Notes: generated by a model from the sequence alone, not told the origin. A stretch of DNA of 15,962 nucleotides from Pedococcus sp. (GCA_025936615.1 JAICSZ010000005.1:1-15962), one strand, 5' to 3'; counted from the stretch's first letter, positions 6,417 to 14,708 are shown. Made by a program: numbers and translations.

Positions 6417-8009
6417 ATGGCTCCGGACTTGATCGCCGATCCCGAGACCGACCCCACCGCGACGTATGCCGTGGACCCGGCCCTGGCCCGTCGGCTCGCC
6501 AAGCGCGTGGTCGCCGCCCCGAGGGCACCGCACCACACGAGCCGCACCCCGCTGAGCGGGGCGCCGCTCGCCCCACTGCCGCAGTCCACCCGCGCGGACG
6601 TCGCTGTCGCTGTGGACGCCGCCCGCGCGGCGCAGCGGGCCTGGGCCCGCACCCCGATGGAGCTGCGCGAGCGGATCTTCCTGCGCTACCACGACCTGGT
6701 CCTCGAGCGGCAGGTCGAGCTCCTCGACAGCATCCAGCTCGAGTCGGGCAAGACGCGCCGCCAGGCGTTCGAGGAGGTGGCCGACGTCGCCCTGGTGGCG
6801 CGGCACTATGCCCGCTCCGCCGCGGCATACCTGCATCCTCGGCGGCGAGCAGGTCTGTTCCCGGTGCTGACCCAGAGCGTCGAGCACCACCACCCCCGGG
6901 GGGTGGTCGGCATCGTGGCGCCGTGGAACTACCCACTCACCCTGGCCATCACCGACGCCATCCCGGCGCTGTTGGCGGGCAACGCGGTGGTGCTCCGGCC
7001 CGACCAGCAGGCCTCGCTCACCGCGCTGCACGCCGTTGACCTGCTGACCGAGGCCGGACTGCCCGAGTCGGTGCTGCAGGTGGTGCTGGGCGACGGCCCG
7101 ACGGTGGGCCAGGCGGTCGTCGACCTCGCCGACTACGTCTGCTACACCGGCTCCACCGCGACCGGTCGCGAGGTGGCCAGCTCCTTGGCGGGCCGGCTCG
7201 TCGGCTACTCCCTCGAGCTCGGTGGCAAGAACGCGATGTACGTCGCCGACGACGCCGACCTCGGCCGCGCGGTAGAGGGTGCGGTGCGCGCCTGCTTCTC
7301 CTCCGCCGGCCAGCTGTGCGTGTCGGTCGAGCGGCTCATCGTGCACGACGCCGTGGCCGACGAGTTCACCGCGCGGCTCGTCGAGGCGGTCAAGCAGATG
7401 CGGTTGGGGGGCGACCTGGCCTACGGCCCCGACATGGGCTCCCTCGTCGGCCCCACCCAGCTGGAGCGCGTGAGCGCCCACGTCGAGGACGCCCGCGCCA
7501 AGGGTGCGACGGTGTTGGTGGGCGGCCGGGCACGACCGGACCTCGGGCCGTACTTCTACGAGCCCACGGTGGTCACCGGGGTTACGGCTGCGATGGACCT
7601 GCGTGATGACGAGACCTTCGGGCCGGTCGTGGGCCTCTACCGGGTGCGCACCGACGAGGAGGCCATCCGGCTCGCCAACGACACGGACTACGGCCTCAAC
7701 GCCTCGGTCTACTCCCGCAACGTGATGCGCGGCCGCCGGATCGCCACCGCCATCAAGGCGGGCACCGTCAACGTCAACGAGGGGTATGCCGCGGCGTGGG
7801 GCAGCGTGGCCAGCCCGATGGGCGGGATGAAGCAGTCCGGGGTGGGCCGGCGCCACGGCAGGGAGGGCATCCTGAAGTACACCGAGTCCCAGAACGTCAC
7901 CGCCCAGTACCTCCTGCCCATCACGCCAGTCCTCGGCATGTCACAGGAGACCTGGGCCAAGGTCATGACCGGTGCGCTGCGGGCGTTGAAGGCGACCGGT
8001 CGTAGGTGA
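6417..8009 (+). CDS. NAD(P)-dependent aldehyde dehydrogenase, succinic semialdehyde dehydrogenase type
   Basis: This 530-residue cytosolic enzyme oxidises an aldehyde to its acid with NAD(P)+. Family landmarks occur in order: the cofactor-site motif VGIVAPWNYPL, Gly-rich YTGSTATGREV, the general base Glu267 in LELGGKN, the nucleophile Cys301 in SSAGQLCVS, the ETFGPVV motif, and the C-terminal SPMGGMKQSGVGRRHG. The overall pattern resembles actinobacterial succinic semialdehyde dehydrogenases of the GabD2 type, but the substrate cannot be read from sequence. ATG 6417 is supported by TAGGCT six bases upstream. The stop overlaps the start of the GMC oxidoreductase (GTGA), so the two are co-translated and may act in sequence. 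It is divergent from the ScyD-like gene. Confidence 0.9.
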   Translation: MAPDLIADPETDPTATYAVDPALARRLAKRVVAAPRAPHHTSRTPLSGAPLAPLPQSTRADVAVAVDAARAAQRAWARTPMELRERIFLRYHDLVLERQVELLDSIQLESGKTRRQAFEEVADVALVARHYARSAAAYLHPRRRAGLFPVLTQSVEHHHPRGVVGIVAPWNYPLTLAITDAIPALLAGNAVVLRPDQQASLTALHAVDLLTEAGLPESVLQVVLGDGPTVGQAVVDLADYVCYTGSTATGREVASSLAGRLVGYSLELGGKNAMYVADDADLGRAVEGAVRACFSSAGQLCVSVERLIVHDAVADEFTARLVEAVKQMRLGGDLAYGPDMGSLVGPTQLERVSAHVEDARAKGATVLVGGRARPDLGPYFYEPTVVTGVTAAMDLRDDETFGPVVGLYRVRTDEEAIRLANDTDYGLNASVYSRNVMRGRRIATAIKAGTVNVNEGYAAAWGSVASPMGGMKQSGVGRRHGREGILKYTESQNVTAQYLLPITPVLGMSQETWAKVMTGALRALKATGRR

Positions 8010-9697
8010 CCCACCACGACGTCGTCGTCGTCGGCTCCGGCTTCGGCGGCTCGGTCACGGCGCTGCGGCTCGCCGAGAAGGGCTACGACGTCCACGTGAT
8101 CGAGTCGGGGCGCCGGTTCCGCGACGAGGACTTTGCCAGGACGTCGTGGGACCTGCGCCGCTACCTGTGGGCCCCACGGCTGAGGTGCTTCGGTGTGCAG
8201 CGGATCCACCGGCTGCCCGACGTCATGGTCCTGGCCGGCGCAGGCGTGGGCGGTGGGTCGCTCAACTACGCAAACACGCTCTACGTGCCACCGGAGCCGT
8301 TCTTCCGTGACCGGCAGTGGGCCGACGTGACCGACTGGCAGGACGAGCTGGCCCCGCACTTCCGCCGTGCCTCCTCGATGCTCGGGGTGGTGACCAACCC
8401 GTGCGAGGGCCTGGCCGAGCAGGCCATGCGCGAGGCGGCCGAGGGCCTCGGCGTCGGTGACACCTTCCGCAAGACGCCGGTCGGGGTGTTCTTCGGCAAG
8501 CCGGGGGTCCTCGAGCCGGACCCCTACTTCGGTGGTGCCGGCCCGGACCGCACCGGCTGCACCGAGTGCGGCAACTGCATGGTGGGCTGCCGGGTGGGCG
8601 CCAAGAACACCCTCGTCAAGAACTACCTCGCCCTCGCCGAGCGGCTCGGCGTGACGGTCGAGCCGCTGCGCACCGTGGTGCGCGTGGCGCCGCGCAGCGG
8701 CGGCGGGTACTGCGTGACCCACGAGGCGACGGGCGCGTGGTTCCGGCGCAGGCGGCATACCGTCACTGCCGGCCAGGTGGTGTTCGCGGCCGGGGCCTGG
8801 GGCACCCAGAAGCTGCTCCACGCGATGCGCGACACCGGAGCCCTGCCGCGAGTGTCCCCACGCCTCGGCGACCTCACCCGTACCAACTCCGAGGCGCTTG
8901 CAGGGGCCATGCTCGAGAAGGTGCCGTGCGGCGCAGACCTCACGAAGGGGGTCGCGATCACCTCGTCCTTCCACCCTGACGACGACACCCACGTCGAGAA
9001 CGTCCGCTACGGACGCGGGTCGAACGCGATGGGTGTCCTCGCGACGATCATGGTGCCGGGGGACCGCCTGCCACGGCCGGTGCAGTTCCTCGTCGAGGCG
9101 GCGCGGCACCCCGTGGTGTTCCTCCGGTCCTGGTCGCAGTACCGCTGGAGCGAGCGCACGGTCATCGGGCTGGTCATGCAGACCCGCGACAACTCCCTGC
9201 GGGTGCGGGGACGGCGTGGGCTGCTCGGCGGCCGGAGCCTGACGTCCCGGCAGGGACACGGGGAGCCGAACCCGACCTACATCCCGGCAGGGCAGCGGGC
9301 CATGGTGGCACTCGCGGGGCGCCTGTCGGCCCTCACCGGGCTGCGCGCCTTCCCCGGGGGCTCGCTGGGCGAGGTCGCCAACATCCCGCTGACGGCACAC
9401 TTCCTCGGCGGCGCGGTGATCGGGGACTCGCCCGAGCGCGGGGTGGTCGATCCGTACCACCGGGTGTGGGGGTACCCCGGGCTGCACGTGGTCGACGGGT
9501 CCGCGGTGTCGGCCAACCTCGGCGTGAACCCGGCGCTGACGATCACCGCCCAGGCCGAGCGGGCGATGTCGTTGTGGCCCAACACGGGCGAGGCCGACCC
9601 GCGGCCGACGCAGGGAGCCGGGTACGTCCGGCTGGCGCCGGTCCCGGCCAGGAACCCGGCGGTGCGTCAGCTCACCCACCCGAGCGCACGGGCCTGA
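8006..9697 (+). CDS. GMC family FAD-dependent oxidoreductase, ChoD-like
   Basis: The 563-residue flavoprotein begins with an FAD-binding Rossmann motif (VVVVGSGFGGSVTALRLAEKG, residues about 5-25). GAGVGGGSLNYAN follows, and it ends with the GMC C-terminal signature, including HFLGGAVIG and NLGVNPALTITAQAERAM. It resembles M. tuberculosis ChoD (Rv3409c), which also lies beside guaB3. In the middle it carries Cys185, 188, 191 and 195 (C-x2-C-x2-C-x3-C), a ferredoxin-like 4Fe-4S spacing absent from classical secreted cholesterol oxidases. There is no signal peptide. GTG 8006 overlaps the dehydrogenase stop by four bases; no good ribosome-binding site is seen, so coupling is likely. Steroid activity is not established; an alcohol or hydroxysteroid substrate is plausible. 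Confidence 0.88.
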   Translation: MTHHDVVVVGSGFGGSVTALRLAEKGYDVHVIESGRRFRDEDFARTSWDLRRYLWAPRLRCFGVQRIHRLPDVMVLAGAGVGGGSLNYANTLYVPPEPFFRDRQWADVTDWQDELAPHFRRASSMLGVVTNPCEGLAEQAMREAAEGLGVGDTFRKTPVGVFFGKPGVLEPDPYFGGAGPDRTGCTECGNCMVGCRVGAKNTLVKNYLALAERLGVTVEPLRTVVRVAPRSGGGYCVTHEATGAWFRRRRHTVTAGQVVFAAGAWGTQKLLHAMRDTGALPRVSPRLGDLTRTNSEALAGAMLEKVPCGADLTKGVAITSSFHPDDDTHVENVRYGRGSNAMGVLATIMVPGDRLPRPVQFLVEAARHPVVFLRSWSQYRWSERTVIGLVMQTRDNSLRVRGRRGLLGGRSLTSRQGHGEPNPTYIPAGQRAMVALAGRLSALTGLRAFPGGSLGEVANIPLTAHFLGGAVIGDSPERGVVDPYHRVWGYPGLHVVDGSAVSANLGVNPALTITAQAERAMSLWPNTGEADPRPTQGAGYVRLAPVPARNPAVRQLTHPSARA

Positions 9698-9754
9698 TCC
9701 CGGGGACTGGCTGACCCGCTTGCCGGCGGTGTTGCTGGACCCGACACATGAGAA

Positions 9755-9791
9755 CGGCGGATGGAGGGCCCCCTGCCGCCGCCATCCGCCG
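9755..9791 (+). terminator. Inverted repeat 1 after the GMC gene, likely terminator
   Basis: CGGCGGATGG (9755-9764) and CCATCCGCCG (9782-9791) form a perfect 10-bp stem. The 17-base loop contains a small AGGG/CCCT pairing. It begins 57 bases after the GMC stop. There is no T run. Confidence 0.5.
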
Positions 9792-9799
9792 CTCACAGA

Positions 9800-9845
9800 T
9801 GGTGCGACTGGAGACGAGCCGGGGGGTGGGTCTCCAGCCGCACCA
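9800..9845. repeat. Inverted repeat 2 in the convergent intergenic gap
   Basis: TGGTGCG-A-CTGGAGAC (9800-9815) pairs with GTCTCCAG-C-CGCACCA (9830-9845): 15 bp with one A/C mismatch and a 14-base loop. It starts eight bases after inverted repeat 1. Either a second terminator or a protein-binding dyad. Confidence 0.5.
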
Positions 9846-9936
9846 CCCAGACAACGACCGTGCCGCCCGGGGGTTACGCGAGTTCGCGGGATTCTTCTGC
9901 GGCCTCCGATGGGTGCGTGGACCGTCCTCGACGACA

Positions 9937-9984
9937 GCGCACGACGTGCTGGTGCCGCACGCGGACCATCAGCACGTCGTGCGC
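9937..9984. repeat. Inverted repeat 3, 15-bp perfect arms, near the ABC operon end
   Basis: GCGCACGACGTGCTG (9937-9951) and its exact complement (9970-9984) form a 15-bp stem that can extend inward by three pairs including one wobble; the loop is about 12 bases. It lies 40 bases past the stop of the minus-strand ABC gene and may terminate that operon. With repeats 1 and 2 it accounts for much of the 327-base gap at 9698-10024, where I see no gene. Confidence 0.55.
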
Positions 9985-10024
9985 CCTCGACCGTGGCCCG
10001 GGGCGGACATGCTCGACCTCCGGG

Positions 10025-11806
10025 TCAGGCGCCCACGGTGCGGCCGGCCGGACGCTCGTCGCGCCACGACGCCCACAGCGCGGCATACGGGCCGTCGGCG
10101 GCGACCAGCTCCTCGTGGGTGCCGATCTCACTGACCTTGCCGTCCTCCACCACGGCGACACGGTCCGCGTCGTGCGCGGTGTGCAACCGGTGCGCGATGG
10201 CGACCACGGTGCGGCCGGCCACCACGGCAGCCAGCGACCGCTCGAGGTGCCGCGCGGCGCGCGGGTCGAGCAACGAGGTGGCCTCGTCCAGGACGAGGGT
10301 GTGCGGGTCGGCGAGGACCAGCCGCGCGAGCGCGACCTGTTGGGCCTGCGGCTCGTTGAGCGCGTGCCCGCCGCTGCCGACGACGGTGTCGAGCCCCTCG
10401 GGCAGCCCCCGCGCCCACTCCAGCGCGTCGACCGCGGCCAGTGACTCCTCCAGCTCGTGACGGCTCGCGCCCGGCCGCGCCAGCAGCAGGTTGTCGGCCA
10501 GCGACCCCACGAACACGTGGTGCTCCTGGGTCACCAGCGCCACCTGGCCGCGCAGCTCGCCGAGCTCGAGGTCGACCAGCGGCACGCCGCCCACCTCGAT
10601 GCGTCCCTCACGCGGACCGTCGATCCCGGCCATCAGCCGGCCCAGCGTCGACTTCCCCGCACCCGACGGACCGACGACGGCCAGCCGCTCACCGGGCCGC
10701 AGGTCGAGCGAGACGCCGTGCAGCACGTCGTGGCCGTCACGGTAGGCGTACCGCACCCGGTCGACCTCGAGGTCGGTGCCGTCGGGCCGCGCACCGCTGG
10801 CCACACGGTCGGCTGGCACCTCGCCGACCCCTATGACGCGGGCCAGCGAGGTGGCGCCGACCTGGATCTCGTCCAGCCAGCCGAGCAGCTCGTCGAGGGG
10901 ACCGACCAGCTGCTGGATGTAGAGGGTCACCGCGGTGGCCACGCCGGCCGTGATGTGCCCGTGGATGGTGAGCCAGCCGCCCCACACGACCGCGCCCGCG
11001 GTGGGCACGTAGTAGCCGAACACCACGGCCGGGAACCACCGCAGCCGCAGGCCGAGGGTGTACCGCTCGGCGCGGTAGCACTCGCGCAGCGCCTCGTGGA
11101 AGCGGCTGCGGCGGATGCCGGCGAGCGACAGCGCGTCCACGGTGCGCGCGCCGTCGACCGTCTCGGACACGACGCCGTTGAGGACGGCGTAGGTGGCGCG
11201 CTCCCAGAGGTACCCGTCGGTCGCCCTCGCGAGGTAGCGTCGCGTCGAGATCCAGTAGAACGGCACCCCGAGCAGGATCGGCAGCGTCGCCACGGGCGAG
11301 GTGAGCAGCGCCGCGAACACCGTCATCACCACGGTCATGGTGGCGACGAAGAGTGCCGGGATGCCGAAGCGCACCACGTGCGACAGCGCCTCGACGTCGT
11401 TCGTCGTCCGCGCGACGAGGTCGCCGGTGCCCGCCCGCTCGACCGTCGACAGGGGGAGGTTGACCGCCCGCGCCACGAACTGCTCGCGCAGCTGCGCGAA
11501 CACCGTCTCACCGAGGACGAACGCGACGCGCCGCGCTGCCCACGTCAGCCCCGTCTGCACCACCACCGCGGTGGCGAGCGCGACGGCGATCCGGTCGACG
11601 TCGCCGGTGCCGCCGCGGCCGCTCACGACGTCGACGAGCCGGCCCACCAGCCACGGCCCCGCGAGGGCGGCCAGGGCGGCGAGGGCGTGCAGCCCCAGCA
11701 CCTGGAGCAGGAGCCCGCGGTGCTGCGACATGAGCACCCGCGTGTGTTGCCACACGGCCGCCATGTCGGCGACCGGCAGCGTGCGACGTGCGTGGTCGGT
11801 CATCAT
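10025..11806 (-). CDS. ABC exporter subunit (TMD-NBD fusion) with intact ATP-binding motifs and a degenerate signature
   Basis: This 593-residue half-transporter has an N-terminal membrane domain of about six helices (residues 30-310) followed by a nucleotide-binding domain. Walker A is GPSGAGKST with Lys385, the Q-loop region is VALVTQEHHVF, Walker B LVLDEATS has Asp507 and catalytic Glu508, and His539 is the H-loop (IAHRL). The signature motif, normally LSGGQ, reads LNEPQ at 483-487. It is therefore suited to supply the catalytic half of one composite ATP site but not the signature of the other. ATG 11806 shares its A with the upstream gene's TGA (TGATG), and GGAGG sits seven bases before it, so the two subunits are coupled. 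Probably a heterodimeric exporter of a lipid, peptide or drug; substrate unknown. Confidence 0.9.
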   Translation of the reverse strand: MMTDHARRTLPVADMAAVWQHTRVLMSQHRGLLLQVLGLHALAALAALAGPWLVGRLVDVVSGRGGTGDVDRIAVALATAVVVQTGLTWAARRVAFVLGETVFAQLREQFVARAVNLPLSTVERAGTGDLVARTTNDVEALSHVVRFGIPALFVATMTVVMTVFAALLTSPVATLPILLGVPFYWISTRRYLARATDGYLWERATYAVLNGVVSETVDGARTVDALSLAGIRRSRFHEALRECYRAERYTLGLRLRWFPAVVFGYYVPTAGAVVWGGWLTIHGHITAGVATAVTLYIQQLVGPLDELLGWLDEIQVGATSLARVIGVGEVPADRVASGARPDGTDLEVDRVRYAYRDGHDVLHGVSLDLRPGERLAVVGPSGAGKSTLGRLMAGIDGPREGRIEVGGVPLVDLELGELRGQVALVTQEHHVFVGSLADNLLLARPGASRHELEESLAAVDALEWARGLPEGLDTVVGSGGHALNEPQAQQVALARLVLADPHTLVLDEATSLLDPRAARHLERSLAAVVAGRTVVAIAHRLHTAHDADRVAVVEDGKVSEIGTHEELVAADGPYAALWASWRDERPAGRTVGA

Positions 11807-13551
11807 CAGTCGTCCTCCTCTCCGCGGTTGACGATGTGTCGGTATGCCGGGTGGTCGGGATCCGCGAGCAGCTCGCGGTGGGTGCCGCGGGCGGTGACCA
11901 GCCCGTCCTCGAGCAGGACGACCTCGTCGGCCTGGCCCAGGACCAGCGGGCTCGCGGTCGTGACGATGGTGGTCCTCCCGTGGCGGTGGCGCGCCAGCCG
12001 CTCGGCGATCCGCGCCTCCGTGTGCGCGTCGACCGCGCTCGTCGGCTCGACGAGCACCAGGACGTCTGCGTCGGTCATCAGCGCACGGGCCAGGGCGAGG
12101 CGTTGGCGCTGCCCGCCCGAGTAGGACCGGCCGCGCTCCTCGACCGTGCCGTCCAACCCACCGGGGACCGCGTCGAGCACGTCGAGCGCGCTGGCGGTGT
12201 CCAGCGCCCGGCGCACTGCACCGTCGTCGGACGCGTCGCCGGCAACGCGGGGGCGGTGGGCCGTGAGCAGCTCCTCACGCAGCACTCCGGTGAACAGCCG
12301 CGGGTCGGCCTCGCTCACCACGACCGCGTCTCGGACCTCGCCGATCGACAGGTCGTCCAGTCGGGTCCCGCCCCAAGTGGTCTGGTGCGGGCCGGGCCCG
12401 TGCCTACCGAGCCGCTCCGCCACGGCCGCGGACTCCTCGGGGCGCGCGGAGACGATGGCGGTGAGCAGGCCACCGTGGACCACGGTCCCCGAGAGCGGGT
12501 CCACGAGCTCGGCCAACGGGTCCGGACGCGGCGCGGTGGAGGCCCTGTGCACGTCGTGGTCAGGTCGGATCCCCATGATCCGCAGCATCTTTCCCGCTGC
12601 GATGTGGGCGCGGACGCCGCGGTCGATGGCCTCGATGGCGGTCTGCAGCGGCATGGTGAGGAACGCGGTGTAGCCATAGAACGCCACCAGCTGCCCGGCG
12701 GTGATCTGGCCCGCGACCGCCTGGCGGGCACCGAGCCAGGTGACGAGGACGACGAAGACACCCGGCAGCAGGACCTGCGCCGAGTCGAGCGAGGCCTGCA
12801 GCGCCGCCACCCGTAGCCCGGTGGCCCTGACCCGCTGGGACTGCTGCTCGTAGCGCCGCAGGAAGGTCTGCTCGCCCCCGATGCCACGCAGCACGCGGAG
12901 CCCGGCGACGGTGTCGGCGCCGAGCGTGGTCAGCCGGCCGGCCTCCTCGCGCTGGCGGGCCTGCCGGCGTTGCAGCGGGCGCACGACCAGCGTCAGGCTC
13001 GAGAGCATGAGCGGCCCACCGAGCAGCACGAGCCACCCCAATGGCGGTGACGCCGCGAGCAGGATCGCGCCGACCACGACGTAGCTCACGACGGCGCCGG
13101 AGAAGCGACCCATGACGTCGTAGAGCCCGCCCAGGCGCATCACGTCGTTGGCGAACACGGCCACCACCTCGCCCGAGGGGAGCGTGCGCGTCAGTGCGGG
13201 ACCGGCGCGCTCGGCACCCAGGGCGGTGAGCTGGGCTCCCTGGTAGGAGGCGTAGAGCCAGTTGTGCACGGCGAACCAGTGGCGGGCGGCGGCCATCGCG
13301 GCCGCGACCGCCCCGAGGCCGAGCAGGACGAGCGCCCAGCGCACCAGCCCCTCCCCGTCGCCGGGGACGATGCCCTCGTCCACGCCCTTGCCGAGCGCCG
13401 CCGGGATCAGCGCTATCGAGAGCATCCACGCGCCGCCGGACACCATGCCCAGCACCTGGGTCCGCCACTGCTCCCGGGCGACCCACGCCATGAACCGCAA
13501 GGGGCCACGGGTGTCGGGACGGCCGGGATCCGGGAACGGGACCGCACGCAT
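11806..13551 (-). CDS. ABC exporter subunit (TMD-NBD fusion) with a canonical signature but degenerate Walker A/B and H-loop
   Basis: From ATG 13551 the protein is 581 residues, with a six-helix membrane domain and a C-terminal ATPase-like domain. The signature is canonical (YSGGQRQRLALARAL, 477 onward). Where Walker A should be, near residues 365-378, the sequence is SARPEESAAVAERL with no GxxGxGKS. Walker B reads LVLVEPTS, with Val501 for Asp and Glu502 kept. The H-loop histidine is replaced (IVTTASP, about residue 532). I recall similar LVLVEPTS sequences in other actinobacterial transporters, so this is a stable family trait. Upstream in-frame codons extend to 13854 but run antisense to SURF1; ATG 13551 has GGAGG five bases before it. 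A TANNNT element (TACCGT, 13567-13562) lies ten bases upstream of ATG and may be the operon promoter. First gene of the two-gene operon. Confidence 0.88.
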   Translation of the reverse strand: MRAVPFPDPGRPDTRGPLRFMAWVAREQWRTQVLGMVSGGAWMLSIALIPAALGKGVDEGIVPGDGEGLVRWALVLLGLGAVAAAMAAARHWFAVHNWLYASYQGAQLTALGAERAGPALTRTLPSGEVVAVFANDVMRLGGLYDVMGRFSGAVVSYVVVGAILLAASPPLGWLVLLGGPLMLSSLTLVVRPLQRRQARQREEAGRLTTLGADTVAGLRVLRGIGGEQTFLRRYEQQSQRVRATGLRVAALQASLDSAQVLLPGVFVVLVTWLGARQAVAGQITAGQLVAFYGYTAFLTMPLQTAIEAIDRGVRAHIAAGKMLRIMGIRPDHDVHRASTAPRPDPLAELVDPLSGTVVHGGLLTAIVSARPEESAAVAERLGRHGPGPHQTTWGGTRLDDLSIGEVRDAVVVSEADPRLFTGVLREELLTAHRPRVAGDASDDGAVRRALDTASALDVLDAVPGGLDGTVEERGRSYSGGQRQRLALARALMTDADVLVLVEPTSAVDAHTEARIAERLARHRHGRTTIVTTASPLVLGQADEVVLLEDGLVTARGTHRELLADPDHPAYRHIVNRGEEDD

Positions 13552-13611
13552 CAGGTCCTCCACGGTAGGTGCGCGAACCGACTCGGCGACACTGGTTTTC
13601 AGGGCGTCACG

Positions 13612-13617
13612 TAGCCT
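13612..13617 (+). promoter_or_regulatory. -10 element of a leaderless promoter for the SURF1 gene
   Basis: TAGCCT fits TANNNT and ends seven bases before GTG 13625. It lies in the 73-base divergent gap shared with the ABC exporter operon. Confidence 0.5.
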
Positions 13618-13624
13618 GACCCGC

Positions 13625-14371
13625 GTGCTGCGAACCGCCCTGAAGCCCCGGTGGCTCGCACTCTTCGCACTCCTCGTCCTGATCATGGCCAGCTTTGCCC
13701 AGCTCGGCCTGTGGCAGCTCCACGTCGCCCGCGACAAGGGCCTCGCCGAGGCCCTGCGCAAGGCGCACGAGGCACGCCCGGTCATGGTCGACACCGTCGT
13801 GCAACCACACCAGCCGTTCCCGAACGCCGCCTCCGCGCGGCCGGTCATCGCCATCGGCTCGTATGCCGCGGACGGCCAGGTGCTCGTCGGTCCCCGTCGG
13901 CTTGAAGGCCGGGAGGGCTACTGGGTGGTGACGCCCCTGGTCGTCGACGGCACCGGTGCGCGGCTCGCCGTGGTGCGCGGCTTCGTCCCCGACCCGGCCG
14001 ACGCCGGGACCGCGCCGCAGGAGCGCGTGCAGGTGACCGGCGCCCTGGCGCCGGGGGAGTCACCGGCCCAGGAGGAGCCGAGCCCGACCGGGGCGGGTGA
14101 GCCGGTCCTCGGGTCGCTCGACCTGGCAGTGCTGGTCAACCGCTGGCCGGGTGAGCTCTACAACGCGTTCGTGTTCGCGGGTGGCGAGCAGGCGGTGGCG
14201 ACGCACGCAGCGGTGCAGCCGCCGCACGGGCTGCAAAGGGTGCCACCGCCGGAGGTGACGGGCGGGATCAAGTGGCGCAACGCGGCATACGCGCTGCAGT
14301 GGTGGGTCTTCGCGGCGTTTGCCGCGTTCATGTGGGTCAAGATGGTGCGAGAGGATGCACGGCGTGAGTGA
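13625..14371 (+). CDS. SURF1 family cytochrome c oxidase biogenesis protein
   Basis: SURF1 proteins are membrane proteins needed to assemble aa3-type haem-copper oxidases, probably by handling haem a. The 248-residue protein has the expected two-helix layout. An N-terminal helix (WLALFALLVLIMASFAQLGLW, about residues 10-30) is followed by LGLWQLHVARDKG, an extracytoplasmic domain with the motifs GSYAADGQVLVGPR and GYWVVTPLVVDG, and a C-terminal helix starting at WRNAAYALQWWVF. GTG 13625 is chosen because the membrane segment follows directly and TAGCCT lies seven bases upstream; in-frame codons further upstream run antisense to the ABC gene. Its stop overlaps the DUF3817-like gene by eight bases, implying coupled translation. 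The oxidase genes themselves are not in this window. Confidence 0.88.
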   Translation: MLRTALKPRWLALFALLVLIMASFAQLGLWQLHVARDKGLAEALRKAHEARPVMVDTVVQPHQPFPNAASARPVIAIGSYAADGQVLVGPRRLEGREGYWVVTPLVVDGTGARLAVVRGFVPDPADAGTAPQERVQVTGALAPGESPAQEEPSPTGAGEPVLGSLDLAVLVNRWPGELYNAFVFAGGEQAVATHAAVQPPHGLQRVPPPEVTGGIKWRNAAYALQWWVFAAFAAFMWVKMVREDARRE

Positions 14372-14699
14372 CATCAAGAGCGTGGACCGCGCACGACAGG
14401 CGCTGACCTACTTCAAGACCATGGCGGTCATCGTGGGGATCGGGCTGCTGATCCTGTGCGCCGAGCTGGTGCTGCGGTACGGCTTCCACAACCACATCCT
14501 CGACTTCTGGCCGCAGCCGCACGGGTTCCTCTACATCCTCTACGTGTTCGCGACGGCCAACCTCGGGTTCAAGGTCGGCTGGTCGCTGTCGAAGATGGTC
14601 CTGGTGATGCTCGCCGGCGTGGTGCCGTTCCTGTCCTTCTGGGCGGAGCAGCGGGTCGCGCAGGAGGTCGAGGGGCGGCTCGAGGCCGCCGCTCGGTAG
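14364..14699 (+). CDS. DUF3817-like small integral membrane protein
   Basis: The 111-residue protein has three predicted membrane helices (TMAVIVGIGLLILCAELVL, FLYILYVFATANLGFKVGW, MVLVMLAGVVPFLSFWAE) and a basic, amphipathic N-terminus. The pattern, with the conserved PHGFLY segment between helices, matches DUF3817, which has no defined biochemical function and is often next to SURF1 or guaA in actinobacteria (from memory). GTG 14364 is preferred over ATG 14355 because GAGAGGA (14349-14355) is then eight bases upstream. The start overlaps the SURF1 stop, so the two are probably translated together. The TAG stop is part of the guaA -10 element. Confidence 0.75.
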   Translation: MSDIKSVDRARQALTYFKTMAVIVGIGLLILCAELVLRYGFHNHILDFWPQPHGFLYILYVFATANLGFKVGWSLSKMVLVMLAGVVPFLSFWAEQRVAQEVEGRLEAAAR

Positions 14700-14702
14700 C
14701 CT
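14697..14702 (+). promoter_or_regulatory. -10 element of a leaderless promoter for guaA, overlapping the upstream stop codon
   Basis: TAGCCT ends six bases before GTG 14709. Its first three bases are the TAG stop codon of the DUF3817-like gene, so the same bases serve two functions. Confidence 0.55.
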
Positions 14703-14708
14703 TTGCCC

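Noticed and set aside
7709..9796. Minus-strand frame of 695 codons
   Set aside because: It runs antisense to the aldehyde dehydrogenase and GMC genes and is rich in His/Arg/Gly as expected from the opposite strand of high-GC coding DNA; no recognisable domain.
10457..12124. Plus-strand frame of 555 codons
   Set aside because: Antisense to both ABC exporter genes, whose motifs are clear; composition is typical of a shadow frame.
13552..13854. N-terminal extension of the upstream ABC subunit by 101 codons
   Set aside because: It would run antisense through the SURF1 start; ATG 13551 has a ribosome-binding site and directly precedes the transporter homology.
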